A program made the translations under genes and the position numbers. 64,000 nucleotides of DNA from Belliella baltica DSM 15883 (GTDB lineage: Bacteria; Bacteroidota; Bacteroidia; Cytophagales; Cyclobacteriaceae). The notes under the pieces are model-generated. The model had not been told where the DNA came from. It did not search any database and worked only from the letters and a program-made list of their open reading frames with translations. This document shows positions 16,738 through 24,751 of the stretch, piece by piece. The stretch lies in assembly GCF_000265405.1 (NCBI RefSeq), contig NC_018010.1, forward strand, positions 2,439,501 to 2,503,500, in the 5' to 3' direction. Numbering within the stretch: position 1 is the first letter of the stretch; every line of letters begins with the position of its first letter.

Positions 16738-19155
16738 ATGACAGAAGTGGCGACATTATCTAAAAATCGAAACCCGAAGCCCCTAAATAAGGAGCAACTT
16801 TTGAAAGATTACCGAATAGCACAAGAAAGCAGGCAGGCTTCTCTGATGGGAAGAAAGGAAGTTTTTATGGGAAAGGCTAAATTCGGAATTTTTGGTGATG
16901 GTAAAGAATTGGCTCAATTGGCCATGGCTAGATATTTTGAAAATGGTGATTTTAGAGCTGGTTATTATAGAGATCAGACTTTTATGTTTGCCATAGATCA
17001 ACTGACAGTCAAAGAATATTTCGCTCAGCTTTATGCTCATACTGATGTGGAAGCTGATCCCGCTTCTGCAGGCAGACTTATGAATGGTCATTTTGCGACA
17101 AGATCATTGAATAATGATGGAACTTGGAAAAATCTCACAGAAATGAAAAACTCTTCTGCGGATATTTCTCCAACAGCTGCTCAAATGCCAAAATTGCTCG
17201 GGCTTGCGTATGCATCTAAGTTGTTCAAAGAAAATAAAGGACTTCATGAACTAACCGAGTTTTCAAACAAAGGAAATGAAGTAGCATGGGGTACTATCGG
17301 AAATGCATCCACTTCAGAAGGGATGTTTTTTGAATCCATCAACGCAGCAGGTGTACTTCAAGTCCCTATGGTAATCTCAGTCTGGGATGATGGCTATGGA
17401 ATCTCTGTTCCCAATGAATATCATACTACAAAAGGCAGCATTTCTGAAATCCTCAAAGGATTACAGCGCAATGATGACCAAAAGGGCTATGAAATCTTTG
17501 TAGTCAAAGGTTGGGATTATGAAGCTTTGGATAGAGCATTTGAAAATGCAGCTAGGATTGCAAGAGAAGAACATGTACCTGTATTGATTCACGTAGTAGA
17601 AGTAACACAACCTCAAGGTCATTCTACCTCAGGTTCGCATGAAAGATATAAATCGGCAGAAAGATTGGAATGGGAAAAAAATCATGACTGCATTCTAAAA
17701 TTCAGAGAATTTCTTCTAGATAGAAAAATTGCTGATGAAGAGCAGCTCAACCAAATAGAATCAGAGGCTAAACAATTTGTCAAAGAGCAAAAAGATTTGG
17801 CATGGAAGTCTTTCGCAGATGGAATCAAAGATGAACTGAAAGAAGCGGTGGATTTGCTTTCAGCTCTTGCTTCAAAATCTTCAAATACTTCGGCGATCAT
17901 GCAGTTAGCCGAGGATTTGAAAAAAACATTGAATCCAATCAGAAAAGATGTAATCAGTACAGTAAGGAGAGCACTTTGGCTCGTAAGAACTGATTCTGAC
18001 GATGTGAAAGCTGATTTGAAAGCTTGGTATGCTAATCAACAAGATCTTAATAATGACAGATACAACAGTCATTTATACAGTGAGTCAATCTATAGTGTAG
18101 AAAAAATCGCTTCTATCGCGCCCAAATATACCGAAGAGTCTCCACTAGTAGATGGAAGAGAAATCTTACAAGCCTGTTTTGATGATATTCTTCAAAGAGA
18201 TCCTCGATTTTTTGCTTTTGGTGAAGATGTAGGAAAGATTGGCGATGTTAATCAGGCTTTCGCTGGATTACAAGCCAAATATGGTGAGTTGAGAGTGACG
18301 GATACGGGAATCAGAGAATGTACCATCATAGGTCAGGGACTTGGTGCAGCGCTCAGAGGACTTCGCCCGATGGCTGAAATTCAATATTTAGATTATATTT
18401 ATTATGCATTGATGACTTTGGCCGATGATGTTGCCTCCTTGCAATATCGTACCAAAGGAGGTCAAAAAGCTCCGTTAATTGTTCGTACAAGAGGGCATAG
18501 ATTAGAAGGGGTTTGGCATGCAGGTTCACCGATTGGTATGCTGCTTCATTCTTTGAGAGGGATGTTGATTTGTGTTCCAAGAGACATGACCCAAGCCGCA
18601 GGAATGTACAATACCTTATTAGAAGCAGACGAACCAGCTTTAGTGATTGAATGTCTAAATGGCTATAGGCTAAAAGAAAAAATGCCAAGTAATATTGGCG
18701 AATTTAAAGTACCCCTAGGAGTTCCTGAAATTCTGAAAGAAGGAAATGATATGACTGTGGTAACTTATGGTTCTATGTGTAGGATTGTAATGGATGCTGC
18801 CCAAGAATTGAGCGATATGGGAATTGATATTGAAGTGATTGATGCTCAGACTTTATTGCCATTTGATACAACTGGCATCGTAGGAAAATCTATTCAGAAG
18901 ACGAACAGGGTTTTGTTTGCAGATGAAGACGTTCCAGGAGGAGCTTCGGCTTACATGATGCAGCAAGTGATCGAAGATCAAAAAGCTTATTATCACTTGG
19001 ATTCAGAGCCTGCTACTTTAGCAGCAAAAGCTCATAGACCAGCTTATTCTTCTGATGGGGATTACTTCTCTAAACCTTCCGTTGAAGATGTTGTAGAGAA
19101 AATTTATGCTATGATGAACGAATTCGATCCTGCTAAATTTCCTTCGATTGACTAA
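16738..19155 (+). CDS. Fused 2-oxoacid dehydrogenase E1 (alpha-beta), thiamine-diphosphate dependent
   Basis: The 805-residue protein joins an E1-alpha domain (about 1-370) and an E1-beta domain (about 450-800). The alpha part has the TPP-binding stretch from GTIGNASTSEG to WDDGYGIS. The beta part has GEDVGKIGDVNQAFAGL and the transketolase C-terminal domain with ADEDVPGGASAYM. Such fusions are typical of Bacteroidota and are usually assigned to branched-chain 2-oxoacid or pyruvate dehydrogenase. The exact substrate cannot be told here, and E2 and E3 are not in the window. Confidence 0.85.
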   Translation: MTEVATLSKNRNPKPLNKEQLLKDYRIAQESRQASLMGRKEVFMGKAKFGIFGDGKELAQLAMARYFENGDFRAGYYRDQTFMFAIDQLTVKEYFAQLYAHTDVEADPASAGRLMNGHFATRSLNNDGTWKNLTEMKNSSADISPTAAQMPKLLGLAYASKLFKENKGLHELTEFSNKGNEVAWGTIGNASTSEGMFFESINAAGVLQVPMVISVWDDGYGISVPNEYHTTKGSISEILKGLQRNDDQKGYEIFVVKGWDYEALDRAFENAARIAREEHVPVLIHVVEVTQPQGHSTSGSHERYKSAERLEWEKNHDCILKFREFLLDRKIADEEQLNQIESEAKQFVKEQKDLAWKSFADGIKDELKEAVDLLSALASKSSNTSAIMQLAEDLKKTLNPIRKDVISTVRRALWLVRTDSDDVKADLKAWYANQQDLNNDRYNSHLYSESIYSVEKIASIAPKYTEESPLVDGREILQACFDDILQRDPRFFAFGEDVGKIGDVNQAFAGLQAKYGELRVTDTGIRECTIIGQGLGAALRGLRPMAEIQYLDYIYYALMTLADDVASLQYRTKGGQKAPLIVRTRGHRLEGVWHAGSPIGMLLHSLRGMLICVPRDMTQAAGMYNTLLEADEPALVIECLNGYRLKEKMPSNIGEFKVPLGVPEILKEGNDMTVVTYGSMCRIVMDAAQELSDMGIDIEVIDAQTLLPFDTTGIVGKSIQKTNRVLFADEDVPGGASAYMMQQVIEDQKAYYHLDSEPATLAAKAHRPAYSSDGDYFSKPSVEDVVEKIYAMMNEFDPAKFPSID

Positions 19156-19178
19156 TTAAATTATTTATAAAAACATTG

Positions 19179-19215
19179 ATAACCAGCAGTTTTACAACTG
19201 TTGGTTATTTTTTTT
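19179..19215 (+). terminator. Terminator after E1 gene
   Basis: A 13-bp stem with one G-T pair (ATAACCAGCAGTT / AACTGTTGGTTAT) and a 4-nt loop is followed by eight T residues. Confidence 0.85.
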
Positions 19216-19305
19216 AAATACTAGATTTTTTCATCAACAAAACCTCAACCATAGAACATTACAACCTTCCAACCTTTTCCATTTCCTACTTTTCATGCAA
19301 TTGTG

Positions 19306-19313
19306 TACCTTTG
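19306..19313 (+). promoter_or_regulatory. purL: -7 box of the purL promoter
   Basis: TACCTTTG matches TAnnTTTG exactly, 34 bases before the purL ATG, with the common TG just upstream. The -33 region (TTTC near 19282) is weak. Confidence 0.45.
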
Positions 19314-19347
19314 AATCTTCTTAAAAAAGACATCCAAAACTCAGGAC

Positions 19348-22300
19348 ATGATTCTCTTTTTCCAATCCCCTCAAGCAGTTATTTACGCTGTTCAATCCAA
19401 ACACCCAATTCATAAATCTGATATCGAAAAACTACTTTGGCTTTTTGGAGAAGCTAAAGAGATTCAGTCAGATAAGGTCTCAGGTCGGTATGCAGGACCT
19501 CGAAAGGAAATGATCACTCCTTGGTCAACAAATGCTGTAGAAATCACCATCAATATGGGTATTTTGGGTATTCAAAGAATAGAAGAGTATATACCAATTT
19601 CGGAAGAAGATAGTATTGATCCCATGTTACAAGCCGCTTATGACGGATTGGATCAAGATATTTTTGATATTCATGTGGAGCCAGAAAAGGTAGTTGAAGT
19701 AAAAGATATTAAAGCTTACAATGCTACTGAAGGTTTGGCGCTTAGCCAAGAAGAAGTGGAATATTTAGAAAATGTATCGAAAAAGCTTGAAAGACCGCTT
19801 ACAGACTCTGAAGTTTTTGGGTTTAGTCAAGTAAACTCTGAACATTGTCGACACAAGATATTCAATGGATCGTTTGTCATCGATGGAGAAGAAAAAGAAA
19901 AAACACTCTTTCAACTCATTAAAGAAACTTCCAAGAGACATCCTAATCGAATTGTCTCTGCTTATAAAGACAATGTTGCTTTTGTTCAAGGGCCAAGAGC
20001 ACAGCAATTTGCTCCAAAAACACAAGATAAACCCGATTTTTTTGAACCTGAGACAATTGATACAGTCATTTCTCTCAAAGCAGAAACACATAATTTCCCA
20101 ACGACCGTTGAGCCTTTCAATGGAGCCGCTACAGGTGCAGGAGGTGAAATTAGAGATAGGATGGCTGGGGGCACAGCATCTATTCCACTAGCTGGAACAG
20201 CCGTTTATATGACCTCTTATCCACGTTCAGAAAAGGGTAGAAGCTGGGAAAAAAATCTTTCAGAACGTCCTTGGCTCTATCAAACTCCCATGGATATCTT
20301 GATCAAAGCATCCAATGGAGCGAGTGATTTTGGAAATAAATTCGGTCAGCCTTTGATTTCTGGTTCAGTTTTGACTTTTGAACATGAAGAAGATGGCAAG
20401 GCACATGGTTTCGATAAAGTGATTATGTTGGCTGGTGGTGTTGGTTTCACAAGAAGTCAATACAGCAAGAAAAATGATCCTGCCAAAGGTGATAAAATCA
20501 TCATCATGGGTGGAGATAATTACCGAATTGGAATGGGAGGGAGTGCAGTTTCTTCTGTAGCTACCGGAGAATTTTCCAATGCGATAGAATTGAATGCCAT
20601 TCAGCGATCCAATCCTGAAATGCAAAAGCGTGTCATGAATGTAATTCGTGCTATGGCCGAATCTGACAATAATCCCATCGTTTCGATCCATGACCATGGT
20701 GCTGGCGGGCACTTAAACTGTCTTTCTGAATTAGTAGAAACTACAGGAGGCACAATCCACATTGATAAACTTCCAGTAGGTGATCCAACTCTTTCTTCTA
20801 AAGAAATTATTGGAAATGAATCTCAGGAAAGAATGGGGCTTGTCGTTGGTAAAAAAGACCTTCAATTACTTCAGAAAATTTCAGAAAGAGAACGAGCTCC
20901 TTTTTATGTTGTAGGTGAGACAACTGGAGATATGCACTTCAAATTTGAAAATCAAAATACGGGTGAAAAGCCAGTTGATTGGAATTTGTCTTACATGTTC
21001 GGTAGTTCTCCAAAGACAATTCTAGAAGACAAGAGTGGAAATTCAAATTTTGCAGATTCCGAATTTGATGTTCAGCATCTGAAACAATATATCTCTGAAG
21101 TGCTTCAATTAGAGGCAGTGGCTTGTAAAGATTGGTTGACGAACAAAGTCGATCGCTCTGTAACGGGAAGAGTTGCCAAGCAACAGACGGTAGGAGAGAT
21201 TCAAGTTCCATTGAATAATGTGGCAGTGATGGCAATTGATTTCACAGGTCAAAAAGGTATCGCCACATCAATCGGACATGCACCTGTAGCCGCTTTGGCA
21301 AATCCTGAAGCTGGTTCAAGATTAGCCATTGCAGAAGCAATGACCAATTTGGTTTGGGCTCCAATTCAAGATGGTTTGGCAGGGATTTCTCTAAGTGCCA
21401 ACTGGATGTGGCCCGCAAAAAATGTGGGTGAGAATGACAGGCTTTATCGAGCGGTAGAGGCAGTCAGTGAGTTTGCGATTGATTTGGGAGTGAATATTCC
21501 AACAGGAAAAGACTCTCTTTCCATGACTCAAAAGTACCCTGATGGAAAAATTGTTTATTCACCTGGAACAGTCATAATTTCTTCAATTGGTGAATGTTCT
21601 GATATTAATAAAACTGTCTCTCCTGATCTGAAACCAGTGGAAGGAAGTAAACTGTTTTACATAGATTTTTCAAAGGATTTACCAAAGCTTGGGGGCTCAA
21701 GCTTCTATCAGATTTTGAATAAAATAGGTTCAGAAACTCCTGATGTAAAAGATAGCCACTATTTTGGAATGGCTTTTATGACCTTACAAAAACTGATCGA
21801 AAAAGGAGAAATTTTAGCAGGACATGATATTTCTTCAGGAGGATTGATCACCGCTTTGTTAGAAATGACTTTCCCATCAACAAAAGTTGGGCTTACTGTA
21901 AAAACAGATCGACTAGCTGGAAACGATATTATAAAATCACTTTTTGCTGAAAACCCTGGAGTGTTGATTCAAGTGGTCAATCCAGAGCGTACACGAGCAG
22001 TATTGGCCAATCAAGGAATAGATTATATTCCACTCGCAACAGTCAACCTAACTGGAAAAGTTGAATTGACAGGTCTGAATATGGAATTAGACGTTGCAGA
22101 AATGCGCGATACTTGGTTCAAGTCTTCTTATTTGCTTGACAAAAAGCAATCTGGTGAAAAATTAGCTGCAGCGAGATTTGAGCATTATAAATCACAAGCA
22201 CTTTCTTATACATTTGGTCAGAATTGGGAAGGAACATTTGATTCATTCAGCCTCAATCCATATCGCAAAGAAAAATCAGGAAAAACAGCTGCAATCATTC

Positions 22301-23031
22301 GTGAAAAAGGTGTGAATGGTGATCGTGAGATGGCCTATTCGCTATGGTTAGCAGGTTTTGACGTCAAAGATGTGCACATGACAGACTTGATTGCTGGAAG
22401 AGAAACATTGGAAGATGTGCAAATGATCGTATTTGTAGGTGGATTCTCAAATTCCGATGTACTTGGTTCAGCAAAAGGCTGGGCAGGCGCATTCCTTTAT
22501 AATGAAAAGGCAAAACAAGCTTTAGACAATTTCTATGCAAGAAAAGACACCTTGAGTTTAGGAGTTTGTAATGGCTGTCAATTGATGGTGGAGCTTGGAC
22601 TAGTTACACCTGAGCATGATGTCAAGCCAAAAATGCTACACAATGCATCTCACAAGTTTGAATCTGCTTTCGTAAATGTCAATATTCCAGAAAATAATAC
22701 AGTGATGTTCAAAAGTCTTGCCGGTAAGCGTCTTGGCGTATGGATAGCACATGGAGAAGGTAAATTCTCCTTACCAAAATCACTCTCCGACTATCACGTT
22801 GGGATGACTTATGCTTACGAAGCATATCCAGGAAATCCAAATGGATCAGACCATGCTGTGGCGGGTATTGCATCTGCTGACGGAAGACATTTAGCCATCA
22901 TGCCACACATTGAGCGTTCGTTGAAGCCATGGAACTGGCCACACTACGCCACAGAGAGATTAGACGACGAAATCACTCCTTGGGTAGAGGCATTTGTCAA
23001 TGCGTTTAATTGGGTGAATGAAGTGAAGTGA
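19348..23031 (+). CDS. purL: Phosphoribosylformylglycinamidine synthase, large single-chain type
   Basis: The 1227-residue enzyme carries out the fourth step of purine synthesis (FGAR plus glutamine to FGAM). It is the long type-I form with a fused glutaminase. In order come an N-terminal PurS-like part, a linker with FSQVNSEHCRHK (about 163-174), two AIRS-like ATP-binding halves and a C-terminal class I glutaminase. The glutaminase nucleophile Cys is at about residue 1074 in LGVCNGCQL. The catalytic His lies near the end in IMPHIERS. Confidence 0.95.
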   Translation: MILFFQSPQAVIYAVQSKHPIHKSDIEKLLWLFGEAKEIQSDKVSGRYAGPRKEMITPWSTNAVEITINMGILGIQRIEEYIPISEEDSIDPMLQAAYDGLDQDIFDIHVEPEKVVEVKDIKAYNATEGLALSQEEVEYLENVSKKLERPLTDSEVFGFSQVNSEHCRHKIFNGSFVIDGEEKEKTLFQLIKETSKRHPNRIVSAYKDNVAFVQGPRAQQFAPKTQDKPDFFEPETIDTVISLKAETHNFPTTVEPFNGAATGAGGEIRDRMAGGTASIPLAGTAVYMTSYPRSEKGRSWEKNLSERPWLYQTPMDILIKASNGASDFGNKFGQPLISGSVLTFEHEEDGKAHGFDKVIMLAGGVGFTRSQYSKKNDPAKGDKIIIMGGDNYRIGMGGSAVSSVATGEFSNAIELNAIQRSNPEMQKRVMNVIRAMAESDNNPIVSIHDHGAGGHLNCLSELVETTGGTIHIDKLPVGDPTLSSKEIIGNESQERMGLVVGKKDLQLLQKISERERAPFYVVGETTGDMHFKFENQNTGEKPVDWNLSYMFGSSPKTILEDKSGNSNFADSEFDVQHLKQYISEVLQLEAVACKDWLTNKVDRSVTGRVAKQQTVGEIQVPLNNVAVMAIDFTGQKGIATSIGHAPVAALANPEAGSRLAIAEAMTNLVWAPIQDGLAGISLSANWMWPAKNVGENDRLYRAVEAVSEFAIDLGVNIPTGKDSLSMTQKYPDGKIVYSPGTVIISSIGECSDINKTVSPDLKPVEGSKLFYIDFSKDLPKLGGSSFYQILNKIGSETPDVKDSHYFGMAFMTLQKLIEKGEILAGHDISSGGLITALLEMTFPSTKVGLTVKTDRLAGNDIIKSLFAENPGVLIQVVNPERTRAVLANQGIDYIPLATVNLTGKVELTGLNMELDVAEMRDTWFKSSYLLDKKQSGEKLAAARFEHYKSQALSYTFGQNWEGTFDSFSLNPYRKEKSGKTAAIIREKGVNGDREMAYSLWLAGFDVKDVHMTDLIAGRETLEDVQMIVFVGGFSNSDVLGSAKGWAGAFLYNEKAKQALDNFYARKDTLSLGVCNGCQLMVELGLVTPEHDVKPKMLHNASHKFESAFVNVNIPENNTVMFKSLAGKRLGVWIAHGEGKFSLPKSLSDYHVGMTYAYEAYPGNPNGSDHAVAGIASADGRHLAIMPHIERSLKPWNWPHYATERLDDEITPWVEAFVNAFNWVNEVK

Positions 23032-23034
23032 TTA

Positions 23035-23150
23035 GTTGATTGAGTAATCAGTAAATTAGTTATTGGTTAATTTAGTAAATAGTTATTGGGGATTAGTGGA
23101 TTGAGTTATTGGTGATCAGTTGATTAGTGGCCTGAGTGATCAGTTTTTAA
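23035..23150. repeat. Degenerate 8-nt period repeat after purL
   Basis: About fourteen degenerate units related to TGATTAGT / ATTGAGTT / AATCAGTT follow one another just after the purL stop. The reverse complement of the same pattern occurs at 59951-60014, and a shorter run at about 8011-8068. Confidence 0.6.
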
Positions 23151-23171
23151 ATATTATAAAGCCTACCTTAA

Positions 23172-23197
23172 GGTCTGTGTTATCACAGGCCTTTTTT
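23172..23197 (+). terminator. Terminator downstream of purL
   Basis: The 8-bp stem GGTCTGTG / CACAGGCC (one G-T pair) with a TTAT loop is followed by six T residues. It lies 140 bases after purL, with the degenerate repeat between. No other gene lies in between. Confidence 0.65.
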
Positions 23198-23310
23198 ACT
23201 TCCAAGGTTTGTGTCCTTAGAGGCCTTTCTTCCTTTTTGAAATTTCGCATTGCAATTAGTGGTCTGCTTGGACACAGTCCACGGGGAGAAATCTTGGCTA
23301 AATCTGGTTT

Positions 23311-23425
23311 AAATTCAACTCCTTTGGAGTTCGGGAATATATATTTTCTTTCATTTTAACCCCGAGTAGCGACTCGGTGTTAATCGAGATTTGTTCCCAT
23401 TCGGGAACGGTTGTGAGGAACCTCA
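23311..23425. repeat. Three-hairpin intergenic element, copy 1
   Basis: In order: AACTCC/GGAGTT hairpin (23317-23331); CCGAGT/ACTCGG hairpin with AGCG loop (23362-23377); the motif TTAATCGAG; GTTCCC/GGGAAC hairpin with ATTC loop (23393-23408). Two more copies with the same order are at 35079-35210 and 38350-38476. The stems differ in sequence but keep pairing. The rest of the 23198-23560 stretch holds CT- and AACC-rich low-complexity sequence and no gene. Confidence 0.65.
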
Positions 23426-23560
23426 ACTTTACAACTTTTAAACCTTTCAACCTTCAAACCCTAAACAACCAAATAACTAATCAACATCCTCCGTCTCCCT
23501 TTCTCGATAAATATTCCCCAACCATTGTCTATATCAAATGATTCTCCTTAATTTTAAGTC

Positions 23561-24544
23561 ATGCAATGGACTACTAGTTTTGATATCCCTGAGTTTCAAC
23601 CAAAGATCAATCACCAATCTTCACTTTATGCCATTGGTTCATGTTTTTCTACGATGATAGGGGAGAAACTGCATGATAGAAAATTCAATGTGCTGAACAA
23701 TCCTTTTGGAACACTTTTTAACCCCATTTCCATCACACAAGTGCTGGAAGATGCGTTGCTTGAAATGCCTGTCAATACCGATATGGTTTTGATTCGGGAT
23801 GCGGTTTACCTTCATTTTGGGATGCATTCTGATGTGTCGGGATATAGTAAAGATTCTCTAGAGCGGCTGATTCACAAAAAGCAGCAACAAACCAAAAAGC
23901 AATTAGAAAATGCCACGCACTTGTTGATTACATTTGGGACGGCATGGGTGTATGAATATGGTTCCTCTGGACAGATCGTAGCCAATTGCCACAAACAACC
24001 GGGTGACTTGTTTGAAAAGAGATTACTCAACTTGGAGGAAATTCATAAAACGTATATCGGCTTTATCAATATGTATCGGGAATTCAATCCCAATGCCAAT
24101 ATTATTTTGACAGTCAGTCCTGTTCGCCATACCAAAGATGGGATTCCCGAAAATCAACTCAGTAAAAGCCTATTAAGATTGGCTTGTCATGATATAGCCG
24201 AGTCATTTGACCATGTGCATTATTTCCCGAGTTACGAGATCATGATGGACGAACTCCGTGATTATCGCTTTTATAAATCGGATATGATTCACCCCACAGA
24301 ACAAGCAGAGGATTACATTTGGGAGCATTTTAAGAATTCGTGGATTGATCCAAAGTCATTTACTACTATCCAAGAAGTAGAAAGCATCAGAAGAGAACTA
24401 GCCCACCGACCTTTCAATCCCGACAGTCCGGCGCACATGAAGTTCTTGGAAAATCTTCAGAAGAAACTCGAACGCCTCAGCCGAAGCTTCGACTTTTCCA
24501 AAGAAATGGATCAGTTGAGAAAGCAGGTGGATTATAGGAAGTGA
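23561..24544 (+). CDS. GSCFA domain protein
   Basis: The 327-residue cytosolic protein opens with the family's defining sequence, seen as YAIGSCFSTMIGEKL (about residues 23-37), followed by NPFGTLFNP. A late DMIHPTEQAEDYIW segment recalls the Asp/His block of SGNH hydrolases. GSCFA proteins are thought to be SGNH-related; the substrate is unknown. Confidence 0.9.
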   Translation: MQWTTSFDIPEFQPKINHQSSLYAIGSCFSTMIGEKLHDRKFNVLNNPFGTLFNPISITQVLEDALLEMPVNTDMVLIRDAVYLHFGMHSDVSGYSKDSLERLIHKKQQQTKKQLENATHLLITFGTAWVYEYGSSGQIVANCHKQPGDLFEKRLLNLEEIHKTYIGFINMYREFNPNANIILTVSPVRHTKDGIPENQLSKSLLRLACHDIAESFDHVHYFPSYEIMMDELRDYRFYKSDMIHPTEQAEDYIWEHFKNSWIDPKSFTTIQEVESIRRELAHRPFNPDSPAHMKFLENLQKKLERLSRSFDFSKEMDQLRKQVDYRK

Positions 24545-24751
24545 TGGGAGAGAAAGGGTTTTATTTAGTTATAGTAATTTATAAATTAGTGATTCTATAA
24601 ATTGCATTTTTTAGTAACATATTTAGCATCTTTCTTCTAACCAACGAAATTTTAATTAATATTTTTATATATCTTGACAACTGAAAATTATCTGAATCAA
24701 TCAAAGATTCGGTAAGTACATCAATTTGTATTAAAAATTTAAGATTTTTTT

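Noticed and set aside
23120..23359. 79-residue open frame after purL
   Set aside because: It spans a terminator and part of a repeat element, and its composition is not protein-like.
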